From Mya arenaria (Eukaryota > Mollusca > Bivalvia > Myida > Myidae), in the NCBI RefSeq assembly GCF_026914265.1, contig NC_069127.1, positions 67,281,080 through 67,345,079 of the forward strand: DNA of 64,000 nucleotides. The letters run 5' to 3'. A model generated the notes under the pieces. It had not been told where the DNA came from. It was given only the letters and a program-made list of their open reading frames with translations, and ran no database searches. This document shows positions 22,349 through 32,241 of this stretch, in pieces; the stretch's first letter is position 1; each line of letters begins with the position of its first letter. Made by a program: the position numbers and the translations under genes.

Positions 22349-24697
22349 ATGATGTTGATGTCCTTCATGATTTTTGGTTCCACTTTGGTGTCTGGTAGTC
22401 CGACAGAGCTGCAACGGCTTAACTATGGTGTAGTGTTTGAGTCACAGGATCCAGTACAGCTCGCAACAGAGAGCTGGATCCATAAATTTGCCATTGAATT
22501 GCCAGAGAGCATAAATATTGTAGACCTGACGGGTTGTAGTGAAGGTCCAAAAACGTGTAAAATTGTGAATGAAGTGTTACTCGAAATAAATCAAGTTAGA
22601 GAGGAAACAGAAGTTATGATTAACAACACCATCGACTCCATTATTAGGCTTATTCCAGAGAGAAACCTTGTAAAACAACGTTCCCGTAGAGCTTTACTGC
22701 CATTCATTGGATCAATTTCAAAATCCATATTTGGAACTGCTACAACAAATGACGTTGAAAACTTGGCCAGACATATCAATGCTTTAAATAAACTCACTAG
22801 GAATATGGCCAATAGTATACAGCAACATGACAACAATCTTAGTTCATACATGCACACGATGGACCGTAGGATCGAGAATATTGTGGAAGGAATGAAAGAG
22901 AATGAAATGGCAATACAGCATATTCAAACACAATTATATGAGACTTTCGGTAACTTGGAAAGATCATTCTCTACAATGAGTGTTTTGATTGCCAAGCAGA
23001 TTCAGAAGTCTAGAAAACTTGAACATTTGTTTAACAAACTTCTTGATGGCATTTATGATTTAGTTGAAGGTAAGCTGTCCCCTCATTTGGTTGCTCCATC
23101 TGTGATGGCAACCACTTTGTCGGATTTTCAAGGATTGTTGCATGATAAATTCAGTGGCTATAACTTAGTCTATAAAAACCATCATGAAATTTATAAGAAT
23201 GTTGACATTATATTTACACGTCAAGGCTCAAAGCTTTTTATATCTGTTAAGTTCCCCATTTCTACATTTAATAAGCCATTGTCACTGTTTAAGGTGATAT
23301 CTCTTCCAGTTCCTATTAATAATACTTCAAATCATGCAACTCAATTGTTAGACTTACCACAGCTTTTTGCAATTACTGGGGATTCACAGTACTATGGCAC
23401 TTTTGATATGACTGAATTAAATAGCTGTAAAACAGGCAAAACTAAGATTTGTACTTTCAATAAAGCTCTTTACCCAATAACACATGATACTTGTATTTCT
23501 GCTTTGTTCAATGATGATAAAAGCCTGATAAAAGCAAACTGTAACTTCAGATTTTTGATTAGTCATTTATCATCTGAGATTTTGCCATTATCTCACACAA
23601 CTATTTTGGTATACAATGTAGATATTGTTGAATTTGATTGTAAAACTGGTCAGAGAATGGTTAAAGGCTGTAACTTTTGTATTATACATGAACCATGTGA
23701 ATGTTCTGTGTCTACAGCTACCATTTATCTTCCTCAAAGATTATCTACATGTAATCAAAACACAACTAGCAGGTTACATCCTGTTAATTTAGCATTGCTC
23801 CAACAATTCTTTAATGATACAGAATTACAGAATATTGATAGCAATTCTTTATTTGAAAATCCATTGTCTGTGGATGTGCCTCAATTCCAAATCTATAATC
23901 ATACGATGCAAAATATAATTGCCGATGACAGAAAGGCACACCTTAGTCTGGAAAAGATGGCACAGTCGGCTAAAACTGATGCTATGGTGTTTCAATCTTT
24001 AACCGATCCATTGTTGACCGGAGATATTATGCTGGAAGATAACTGGCCCTCCACAGATGACATTCTCTTGTATTGTACGACATCCATTGCTGCCTTTTGT
24101 CTGATTGCTTTAATCTTAATATCTCTTAAACTTAGAAAACTCATGATTGTAGTGTCTGTTCTACAAAATACAGGTGTACAAAAAGTTCAGGCTACCACTC
24201 TACCTTCTTTCATATATAAGAAGCCTGAAACCACTCCTGCACCAACAAATTATATTTGGGAACAACTTGGCATTACTTTAGATCATTACATATTAGCTTT
24301 TGTGATTATGTCATGTGTGATGGTGTCGGTTCTATTAGTCAAAACATGTACATGTAGACTAAGAAATAGATCATGTCAAATTGTTCTTGAGCTCACAAAT
24401 GGATTTTCATGTGTCTTTGTGCCTATTTATAACCTTTCGATGTGTCCCACCTACTGGAATATTAGGGTTCCACAGAGCATTTCATGCATTTCAATTCAAG
24501 GACTATGGACACCCATTTTATCATTTGACTGGGATGATTTTCATGTGGAAAATAAATTAACTCATCAAAAGAATAATGTAGCATCCACTGTTAGAGTTGG
24601 TCCTCTAGCAGCTAGACGAATTCGACATATCATGCATACTTCATACTCAGCCAATTTTTATGCCAAACATGGAAACCTGTTAATCCCATTGAACTAG
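22349..24697 (+). CDS. env: Envelope fusion protein (F-type) of the LTR element
   Basis: A long open frame, about 782 residues from the ATG at 22349. An acceptor-like TTTTTAG lies 18 bases upstream, in line with the spliced env messages known for gypsy-type elements. Visible parts: an N-terminal hydrophobic signal (MMLMSFMIFGSTLVSG), a furin-type site RSRR followed by a fusion-peptide-like ALLPFIGSISKSIFG (from about 22679), a coiled-coil-prone region after it, a cysteine-rich ectodomain, and hydrophobic segments at about 24060-24130 and 24285-24350. This layout matches baculovirus F / errantivirus-like envelopes. The frame looks whole, but the rest of the element is largely absent, so it is treated as a fossil. 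Confidence 0.82.
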   Translation: MMLMSFMIFGSTLVSGSPTELQRLNYGVVFESQDPVQLATESWIHKFAIELPESINIVDLTGCSEGPKTCKIVNEVLLEINQVREETEVMINNTIDSIIRLIPERNLVKQRSRRALLPFIGSISKSIFGTATTNDVENLARHINALNKLTRNMANSIQQHDNNLSSYMHTMDRRIENIVEGMKENEMAIQHIQTQLYETFGNLERSFSTMSVLIAKQIQKSRKLEHLFNKLLDGIYDLVEGKLSPHLVAPSVMATTLSDFQGLLHDKFSGYNLVYKNHHEIYKNVDIIFTRQGSKLFISVKFPISTFNKPLSLFKVISLPVPINNTSNHATQLLDLPQLFAITGDSQYYGTFDMTELNSCKTGKTKICTFNKALYPITHDTCISALFNDDKSLIKANCNFRFLISHLSSEILPLSHTTILVYNVDIVEFDCKTGQRMVKGCNFCIIHEPCECSVSTATIYLPQRLSTCNQNTTSRLHPVNLALLQQFFNDTELQNIDSNSLFENPLSVDVPQFQIYNHTMQNIIADDRKAHLSLEKMAQSAKTDAMVFQSLTDPLLTGDIMLEDNWPSTDDILLYCTTSIAAFCLIALILISLKLRKLMIVVSVLQNTGVQKVQATTLPSFIYKKPETTPAPTNYIWEQLGITLDHYILAFVIMSCVMVSVLLVKTCTCRLRNRSCQIVLELTNGFSCVFVPIYNLSMCPTYWNIRVPQSISCISIQGLWTPILSFDWDDFHVENKLTHQKNNVASTVRVGPLAARRIRHIMHTSYSANFYAKHGNLLIPLN

Positions 24698-25130
24698 AAA
24701 ATACCATTGCTTTACAAAAATTTTGAACTGTTGCACCTACAAAAGAAACTTGTGTATTATGTATTATATATCATGTAAAATGTTTAAATACATCTTTTCT
24801 CTTTGGACAGCTGTGATTAAACCTGTTGGTAAAACGCCACTTTCTGTTCCACAGAACAGAACTTGTTTAAAAAATAAATAAAAATAACAACAATATTTTG
24901 TGTAAATAATTTACAATTCTTCTTGATGTGATTCTGTTTTTCAGCATTTTGTAATATAGTAAGTACAGATGCTGGAAATGTATATATTTTATGATGTTCT
25001 TTCACTGTTTTGATGTCAACAATGTGTATAAATGTTTCACATGGTTAGTGTACAATTTTTTTTAAAAACCCATAGGAGCTCAAATTAAACCACAGGAGCT
25101 AATAAACACAATTAGTCAAAATGGATAATG

Positions 25131-26414
25131 TGTCTGTTAGAAACACATTCCTGGTGCTTAAAGTGAATTTTGATAATAGCCAAATGGTTTCATGACATTT
25201 ATTACTCTATTCAAACATAGTTGTCAAACTTTATATTATAGTATACACAGCGTATAGCATTTTTATTATCAATTAGTCTGTGAAATTATTTTTCTTGACA
25301 ACCTATCACTACGTCTAAAGATTGTTGCGAAACTTTAGATTGTAATATAAACAGAATGCCCGGCTTAACTGATAATTGAGATTAAGTCAGACAATGACAT
25401 TTTTAGGGCCCAGCCCCTAGTGTCCCCTGCGTCTGGATAAATTGTCTCAATTTCATTGGCCATGTATTGGCATGACTTTTTGTAACATGTCCTTTGTCAT
25501 TGGATGATGATAGTTTTGGCAATTCTCTAAAAAGTTGTGTCTTTCCTCGCTCGAGTCACTTTTACTGTTGACTTCGAAGTGTTTCATCTCATAATAAAAC
25601 GAGGAAATAGACACATTTCTTGATCCTTTTTAGGTAAGAATTTTGCTTATTTGTGTAAGGTTGTTCTATCTTTTTTAATGATTAACAGTTGTATTTGAGA
25701 CTTAAATGTTTCCGTTTTAGAAACATGCTATAAAGTTATTTCAATGATATTGTATTAAGTATTAAAAGATAATTTAGAATGGAAAATCAGTCTTGATATG
25801 TTTATAAATGTATTCATACATTCCTTATAATTATCATGTACTGACTATGTATAACTGATTTATGTAAGAAGCATATTATTGTCTATGGCTTATACACCCA
25901 AGTCACATCTAAGCACTGTACACTTTTCGGTCATTCTTTTGGCTCCATTGTTAGCTTTTCGTTAGATAGTTAACTTAGTCGTTCTATGATCAGGAAGCGA
26001 TTGAGAAAAAAGCAGAAATTTGTCAGTGAAAAAGTTTTAAGCTTATCTGATTCTTTTAAGACAGCAAAAGATGTTGACATGTATGTATATTGCTTCTTTG
26101 TATACTTTTGAAACCAACGAACTCAGAAATTGATGTGAGACTTTGCAATGCATTGTTGGTTCATCTAATTGCTAATTGTCAATCAAGATTAATTTGTAAT
26201 TTAAGAGAAACTTATTATTTGACATTATTGAAATCATTATTATTCTGTATTATGAAATGTTGTTAATACTTATGATACATGTATATGTACTGCACTTTTA
26301 CTGTTGACTTCGAAGTGTTTCATCTCATAATAAAACGAGGAAATAGACACATTTCTTGATCCTTTTTAGATCTCGGGAAGGAGTCATTAAGAGTCGTCCA
26401 CGCGGCACAAAACG
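25131..26414 (+). repeat. Right LTR
   Basis: About 1,284 bp, nearly identical to the left LTR and without the Harbinger-like insertion (empty TAA site at about 26172-26176). It contains the same doubled 77 bp segment (25558-25634 and 26294-26370). Confidence 0.88.
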
Positions 26415-27046
26415 AGCTAGAATGTGGCCTATAACAAATTATTTTACAGGATCGATTTAAAGAATATGCGCAACAGTCATGTTGTCTCACACGCTATCGA
26501 GCAAGTTTCACCGTTTATAAATAGCTCGGAATGTTTTTTGTTTTTTTCTGAATACCTTGCACGTCGTGTGATCGTTTCACTCACTAACCAATCAAACACG
26601 TTTTAGCCAACGCGCTGTCATTTTTAGCAGTGATCTCTTTCAAAAATTTAACCGATCAATTTCATCACCGATATTTATCTCTCGGGCTCTGTGTCTACGT
26701 TGTTTCGCAGTAGCTTTCCGCTTCATTAAACAGTCTGTCCCTTTTAGAAACTCTGTTTTATGTATATTTAACATGTAAAAATTCACTTGATAAATATACT
26801 GACGCTATTTTTTAATCTTACTGGGCAGACAAACCCAGTAGATTTCGAATTGGGAAAATGCACAAAAACTGCGAAAGATAAATGTGTCGAAAGCGATGTG
26901 GTACATCAGTAAGTAACTTACTACGATTCAATGCGTTATACACAACGATATCCTATTGTTGTTGTTTTTGTAATTTTGACATATTTTTTTCATTCCAAAA
27001 AAACGTTAGGTGTCTGGTCCCTTTTAGTATAATTATATCTACCGAA

Positions 27047-27214
27047 ATGATTCTATATATGTTTGCTATTTGGTTTGCGTTTCAATTACTGTATGTGAGT
27101 GGTCACAACGTCCCGTGGAATGGATCTCTTTTCTCTGCGGCGGAGTCACAAAATAATGTTTCCTTTCACTGCAAGACTGTGGCATATGATAGGTTTTATA
27201 GATTATCACACTGA
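27047..27214 (+). CDS. Small secreted-peptide frame, copy A
   Basis: A 55-codon frame (MILYMFAIWFAFQLLYVSG then HNVPWNGSLFSAAESQ, NNVSFHCKTV) with a clear signal-peptide-like start and a short tail ending RLSH. The copy in B (42545-42712) is identical in protein. The VSFHC motif recalls the first cysteine strand of an Ig domain, so this could be the leading exon of a second Ig gene whose other exons are lost, or a real short peptide. A TATAAATA lies about 530 bp upstream (26516-26523) and a CTTTTAG acceptor-like site sits just before the ATG. Expression is not shown by the sequence. Confidence 0.45.
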   Translation: MILYMFAIWFAFQLLYVSGHNVPWNGSLFSAAESQNNVSFHCKTVAYDRFYRLSH

Positions 27215-27489
27215 ACATGTGGGCCACACGATTCCTGGGAATACGTATTAGAAATGAGGACTTAGGTCCCGAAAACTGTAAACACGAGAACAAATTTAAT
27301 CATCACTATTTCCTGAAGATGCATTCAAATATTTTTAAGAAAAAGTTCCAGGCCTTCGTTGACTTCTTTAATAAATTCTAAATGTGATGACGTATTTATA
27401 TAAAATGTTTAAAAGAAAAAACGCCGACGTGCTCGTGGGCAATATTGCACTGATATTTTGTATGATAGACAATAATTCAAGGCATGAGA

Positions 27490-27725
27490 CAACACGGTTT
27501 TTCTACCTATTAATGAGATTATAGTTGATCACTGTGAATCTTTAAGGACTCACCAATCATTTAATATTTGTGCGTTTTCAGCCATTAGATACACAGTTAC
27601 AATCTTATTAACAATAATTATATTTTCCATAAACGCATAATTTAGTAAGAAGAAGGTTTATCACTCAAAATTTATGTTTGTTATACATGTGTATGTATAA
27701 ATTTTAAACATGTGTGTCACTTTAA
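27490..27725. mobile_element. Partial R1 MITE
   Basis: Shares the right-hand two thirds of the R1 family (CACGGTTTTTCTACC through TGTGTGTCACTTTAAGG); the left end is missing. The equivalent in copy B is 42993-43237. Confidence 0.65.
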
Positions 27726-28455
27726 GGAAAATGATGAAATATTGGTCTATTCTATGAAACTAATGACGTCGAAACACGTTTAAAATCCAGTTGTGCACCT
27801 GAATTTCCTAACGATATCTTATTTTGGCATATAATTATTATATGATTATGTTATAAAAGAGCTTCAATATACAAGTATTATGCCAAAATAATACATGCCA
27901 TATAGACTTCAAAAAATATATAGACAATTTCTACTTGAAGTGTATACTGACATTTCGGTGTTCGATACACTGCTTTTTCAGTGAGGTAATGTTTATGTAA
28001 TAACGATGTGGACGTTCCTATTAAACCATCGTTTTTTTATTCGAAAAAAAAATAACATAGAAATAAATAACAATAATACTGATTTAAAGATTGATCAGAT
28101 GCATTCGCGTCATCAAAAGCCGGGATATATCTATTGATGTCATTTTTTGAGTGCGCCACTTAATTTGCCCCCGCCCCCGCCGCCCCCCCAACCCCCATAT
28201 TATTGATAAATTAATAGATATATGGATAGTCAACATATCAACACGAAATATTGCAAAAGAAGTGCGGACGCTATGACAACTATTTTTGTACTATTGTCTT
28301 CTTTCAATTTCATTTATTTAAATATATCAAAAATGTCCAGGAACTTCTTGAATAAACCTCGTAGTTCCTTGTAAATAAAGGTCAAATGAAAACAAAAGTC
28401 AAAGCTGTATAAACATATTCAACTTTTAATTTAAAAAACAAAAACAAATAAAAGA
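27726..28455. other. Spacer before tRNA array, nothing recognised
   Basis: AT-rich with a C-rich tract at about 28168-28190. No gene or inverted-end element was seen. Duplicated in copy B. Confidence 0.4.
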
Positions 28456-28527
28456 TGACCTCGACGTGATTTGAACACGCAACCTTCTGATCTGGAGTCA
28501 GACGCGCTACCGTTGCGCCACAGGGCC
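28456..28527 (-). tRNA. tRNA-Trp(CCA), copy A unit 1, one acceptor mismatch
   Basis: A 72-base cloverleaf on the minus strand with anticodon loop CTCCAGA (anticodon CCA). A and B boxes are intact. Base 68 is A rather than G, which breaks one acceptor pair; the copy B counterpart (43967) has the normal base. No oligo-T longer than three follows at once. Confidence 0.8.
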
Positions 28528-28715
28528 TTGACAAAAAGTGTCTAAATTTGTCTTAATTGTATTGTGTCTTGTCCGAACAGTTGTATTGTCGTGTTTTTTT
28601 TACTTTATAGGTAGTTCGAACCGTTTTAGAAGTTTATATTTGAAGTAAAACAAAATGAAAGTAGAGAATACTAAATATTCTGTAAGCTTGAGAGAAAAAT
28701 ATATTTGGAAAAAAA

Positions 28716-28787
28716 TGACCTGGACGTGATTTGAACACGCAACCTTCTGATCTGGAGTCACACGCGCTACCGTTGCGCCACAGGGCC
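28716..28787 (-). pseudogene. tRNA-Trp pseudogene, unit 2
   Basis: A 72-base relative with two acceptor-stem mismatches and a change in the anticodon stem (base 28). The same changes are present in copy B (44202), so it had decayed before the duplication. Confidence 0.75.
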
Positions 28788-28870
28788 TTGATAATTTACA
28801 TGCTGCAAAGGTTTTATTTTATTTATTTTGCCCAGCTGGTCCGAACAGTATGAGCTGTTTTGGTTATAGG

Positions 28871-28886
28871 GTAGCGCCACAGGGCC
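28871..28886 (-). pseudogene. 16-base tRNA-Trp 5' remnant
   Basis: Only the first 16 bases of a tRNA-Trp gene (GGCCCTGTGGCGCTAC on the minus strand) remain. Matched in copy B at 44358-44373. Confidence 0.6.
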
Positions 28887-29080
28887 TTGATATCTCATAA
28901 GCACAAGTTGTATTCATTTATTATGGTTTGTAGAATGGTCATATTTTAGCTGTTTCTTTCACTTTATAAGTAGTTCCAGTAGCTTTAGCAGTTTTAATTT
29001 CAAATAAAACGAAATGAAATGTGGAGAAAAAGCAATATATTCTTAAAGTTTGAGAGAAATAAAATATTTGAATAAAAAAG

Positions 29081-29129
29081 TGACCCCGACGTGATTTGAA
29101 CACGCAACCTTCTGATATGGAGTCAGACG
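29081..29129 (-). pseudogene. Truncated tRNA-Trp, 3' half only
   Basis: Keeps the 3' acceptor strand, T arm and anticodon arm, then breaks off after base 24. The anticodon loop has changed to CTCCATA. Also present in copy B (44565-44613). Confidence 0.75.
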
Positions 29130-29185
29130 AAAAACAACACTATAAAAGTTTAAGAAAAATACAATTATGTATGTCATATAAAATT

Positions 29186-29257
29186 TGACCCCGACGTGAT
29201 TTGAACACGCAACCTTCTGATCTGGAGTCAGACGCGCTACCGTTGCGCCACAGGGCC
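29186..29257 (-). tRNA. tRNA-Trp(CCA), consensus copy
   Basis: All stems pair, with anticodon CCA in loop CTCCAGA, discriminator A, and a TTTT terminator right after the gene on the minus strand. No intron. Confidence 0.93.
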
Positions 29258-30417
29258 TTGATGATAAGCGTTTGGTAGTTGCTTATTTAACTGTAAGTAA
29301 TAGTTAGATGACATTAAATTATTTTTATTTTTGTAGACTGCACATAGATATATGTAGATAACAGCGTTACTGTCTTATGTCCGTGCGCTTATCTATCTAA
29401 ATCGTTGTATATGACTTCCAGTCTACCAAGGGCCGACTTGCACCTGGCTGACTACTTCTGTTGATAACGACAGTACGGTGTACGAGTATGTCCGTGAGTT
29501 AATCTATATAATTGGATTTAAATGATTTCCATTCTACCAAGGGACGACTAAAACACGACGCGGTTGGACACTATGCATGAATTCTTCTGGTGTGAGCAGG
29601 TTCCAGAGAACGATGAATGTTGGATAGAAGTGGTACATGTAGGCTGATTTCCTTGCTGAAAGATGAATAAAAAAGTTCCAAGAATGTAAAGCAAGAAAGG
29701 TTAAGATTGGTGTCCGCCTTTCACCCTATATTTTGTGGCTAGGATCCCTACCAGGCGTACTTTCTCATAGCTTTCAAAATGGACTTGAGTACTGGTTTCT
29801 GCTCCATTGTGTTTCTATAAGCTGTCAGCTTTCGTCACCTTACCAAGATAACCCCAAAACAAATAGTATAAACTAAAGGTTAAGCGGAGAACATTGGTCA
29901 GATGGCGAACTTGTCAATACAGTAGAAAAATATGGGCAAATTACGCTAGAATGCATTATTCTATACTAAAACTAGTCAAAATGCCTTTAGAGTCAGGTCA
30001 TGAAATATCACGCCCCATTTACTTCCAATCCAGAAACGGCCTCTGCCTGGCATGTTGCGTGATATCACTGTCAAGTTAGGATTTCAACCAATACCTTTTA
30101 CGCTCAAAGTACAATGCCAGTTTATTTTATCCAGTAACGGGATTAACATTTTTTTTGCGTATAAGCATTTTTGAAATTAAACACAAACGAAACGGAATGT
30201 TGTAACAGAACAATATTTAAAGGAATGAAAATAAAATGACCCCGACATATTTTTCAGGTAGTTCTCATTGCTCATTCTCATTCATCATAGGTTTGAAAAT
30301 GATAAATGGTACGCATAGCATCATTACTCTGGTGAACGAGAATGTAGCTGCTTTATTTGATTGGAACGTAAGTGAATATTCTGTAAGTTTGAGAGAAAAA
30401 ATATTCCAAACAAAAAG
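29258..30417. other. Long tRNA spacer
   Basis: About 1.16 kb between tRNA units. It contains two related stretches ending TCTACCAAGGG (about 29363-29432 and 29487-29548) and a block that recurs in copy B and, more diverged, at 46447-47113. No coding gene was seen; a 66-codon frame at 30236-30436 runs into the next tRNA and is not credible. Confidence 0.5.
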
Positions 30418-30488
30418 TGACCCCGACGTGATTTGAACACGCAACCTTCTGATCTGGAGTCGACGCGCTACCGTTGCGCCACAGGGCC
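30418..30488 (-). tRNA. tRNA-Trp(CCA), 71 nt, one base missing
   Basis: Identical to consensus except for one missing base at the D-arm/anticodon-stem junction (CGTCGACTC instead of CGTCTGACTC). The copy B counterpart (45895) is full length. The loss shortens the anticodon stem, so function is doubtful. Confidence 0.7.
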
Positions 30489-30754
30489 TTGATGATAAAA
30501 GTCGGGTTATTGTTTATTTAACTGTAAGTAATAGTTATATGACATGATCTTAATGATAAATTGGTGGTTGAGTGAGCGTAGCTAACAAGCCCTTCTAAAT
30601 CATTCAGATTTTTTTTCAGATCATCTAACTGACTTAAAATAAAACGTCATTGGATGACACAGTGTGTATCAGATGAGTGGCAGTAGGAGGACATTTAAAC
30701 ACTCGCGAAAATTGAAATTATTAATGATTATCCTTTTTGAGAGGCTATGAGAGA

Positions 30755-30830
30755 CAAACCCTGGTGGGGATCGAACCCACAACATCTTGGGTGAGAGGCG
30801 GATACCTATACCACTAGACTACTCTCACCC
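30755..30830 (-). ncRNA. tRNA-like sequence (Glu-like), probably SINE-derived
   Basis: The minus strand has a good A box (TAGTCTAGTGG) and B box (GGTTCGATCCC) and a CTCTCAC loop like that of tRNA-Glu(CTC). The anticodon stem does not pair well, and the GAGAG/CTCTC outer stem is offset from the T arm. It is best read as a tRNA pseudogene or a tRNA-derived SINE head. It lies just past the right edge of duplication copy A and is absent from copy B. Confidence 0.55.
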
Positions 30831-31104
30831 TCTTATCCGACTATAACCTACGCTTTCTTAGAATTTCGCCATGTTATTGAAAGGTCATCGTACCAACACG
30901 AAATATTGCATATGTAGACGAGATTCCCGGTCAAATATCTAGGGAAATTAAGAACTTTGTTTAAAATTCATTAAATGAAAAAAATGAATGTCCACAACAT
31001 TTTTGTATATCCCTTGGAGTTCTCGCTAAATTAAAGTTAAGCGAAAAGGAATGTCAAAAAGAAATAATCTAATCTTTGGAGTAAAAATTATGAAAAATAA
31101 AAAA

Positions 31105-31176
31105 TGACCCCGACGTGATTTGAACACGCAACCTTCTGATCTGGAGTCAGACGCGCTACCGTTGCGCCACAGGGCC
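31105..31176 (-). tRNA. tRNA-Trp(CCA), consensus copy outside duplication
   Basis: A full 72-base cloverleaf, anticodon CCA, with TTTTTT directly downstream on the minus strand. It lies 370 bp beyond the end of copy A. Confidence 0.93.
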
Positions 31177-31216
31177 TTGATAGTTTTACGGATCAAATGG
31201 AAACAAAAACATAAAA

Positions 31217-31560
31217 TTAAGGATGCACTTTTACTCCCAAATAAGATTTACCACAACTGATAATATTGTTTTAACAGCCCTTAAAGGATGAATAAATGTC
31301 GAAAACAATGGTATTTATAAAGGATACCGAATTAAATTTGAAAGAAATGCTCATAAAGCACGGTATTTTTTACCTTATGATAAGGAGCCTATAGTAGACC
31401 TTTTTGCGCTTTCTGCTGTTAAAGACATGTTTACAATCTTGTTTTCAGAAATTATTTTCCATAATTGCAGTATTTAGTAAGTTGTTAAAGGTTTATCATA
31501 CAAAACTTCTGATTGTTATACATATGCATGTATTAATTTTGAATAAGAGTGTCACTTTAA
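31217..31560. mobile_element. R1 MITE, diverged copy
   Basis: Starts TTAAGGATGCACTTTTACTCC and ends GAATAAGAGTGTCACTTTAA; about 344 bp. Its right TTAA is shared with the fold-back element that follows directly. Confidence 0.75.
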
Positions 31561-31907
31561 AGCGGCACTCTCACAGATTGAACAACTTTTTATTTTTTGT
31601 CTTGGAACGAGCCAATTTCTGCAAAAATCCATGGAAACCAATTATATAGGACTGCTGACAAAAAATTAGATCGCAGACTTTTATATGTAAGTTCAAAAAT
31701 TGATGTTTTATACATTTTTCCTAAACCGTTAGTAACGGTTTAAGCCATAAAACATTAATTTACAAACGGAAATATGAAAATCTACGATCTGATTTTTTGT
31801 TAACAATCTTATATCGTTGGTTTGCAGATATTTACGCAAAAAATGCTCTTTCCAAGACAAAAAATAAGAAGTTGTAAAAATGGTATATCTATGAGATAGC
31901 AGTTTAA
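31557..31907. mobile_element. Fold-back MITE with about 175 bp arms
   Basis: Nearly the whole 350 bp is one inverted repeat: the left arm starts AGCGGCACTCTCACAGATTG and the right arm is its diverged complement. The centre is the palindrome AAACCGTTAGTAACGGTTT. TTAA at both edges suggests a TTAA target. A decayed relative is at about 7226-7515. Confidence 0.85.
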
Positions 31908-32029
31908 GTAAACGTATACTGCATTGTTTTTTGTTGTTGCTGTTTTTTTTTGTTGTTGATTATTTCAACAACAAGTTGTGTTACAAAATATGTTGTGTTA
32001 AAACAAAAATATATGTAATTATCAAATTT

Positions 32030-32241
32030 AAAAGATGCACTCTTACTCCCAAATAAGCAGTACCACAATTAATACAATAGTTTTAATTTACCGAAAAGGA
32101 GAAATGAATATCGAAAACAATGATTCTTATGGAAGGATACCAAGTTTAATTTGACAGAAAGGTGCAGAAAACACGGTTTTTCTACTTTATGAGACTAAAG
32201 TTAATCGCTGTAATTATTTTTGGACCCACAAGTCATTTAAT
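32030..32241. mobile_element. R1 MITE, left part, split by a LINE
   Basis: Runs from AGATGCACTCTTACTCC to CATTTAATA. The continuation (GTTACAATCTTG, then AAAAGGTTTATCACTC) is found at 35866-35945 on the other side of the LINE. About 30 bp of the R1 consensus is missing at the join. Confidence 0.75.

Larger units (their letters stand above)
18021..26414 (+). mobile_element. LTR retroelement fossil with envelope gene (Ty3/gypsy-like)
   Basis: Two long direct repeats (18021-21262 and 25131-26414) flank a 3.9 kb interior. The interior carries a chromodomain segment (21273-21770) and a long envelope frame (22349-24697). No gag, protease, reverse transcriptase or integrase catalytic core is recognisable, so the copy is defective by lack of most of gag-pol. 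The LTR pair differs at only about six places in roughly 1,285 bp, so the insertion is recent. The chromodomain and F-type envelope point to a Ty3/gypsy lineage that acquired an env. A further 91 bp (17930-18020) lies between the duplicated host DNA and the left LTR. No clean target-site duplication was found. Confidence 0.82.
26417..30731 (+). repeat. Segmental duplication copy A, part 3
   Basis: Matches 41917-46209. It holds a small secreted-peptide frame, a partial R1 MITE, and tRNA-Trp units 1-5 with their spacers. The match ends at AATGATTAT, after which copy A continues into a tRNA-like element and copy B into a MITE. Confidence 0.95.

Noticed and set aside
30236-30436. Frame of 66 codons, repeated at 45713-45913
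   Set aside because: It ends within a tRNA-Trp gene and has no domain; its conservation follows from the duplication.
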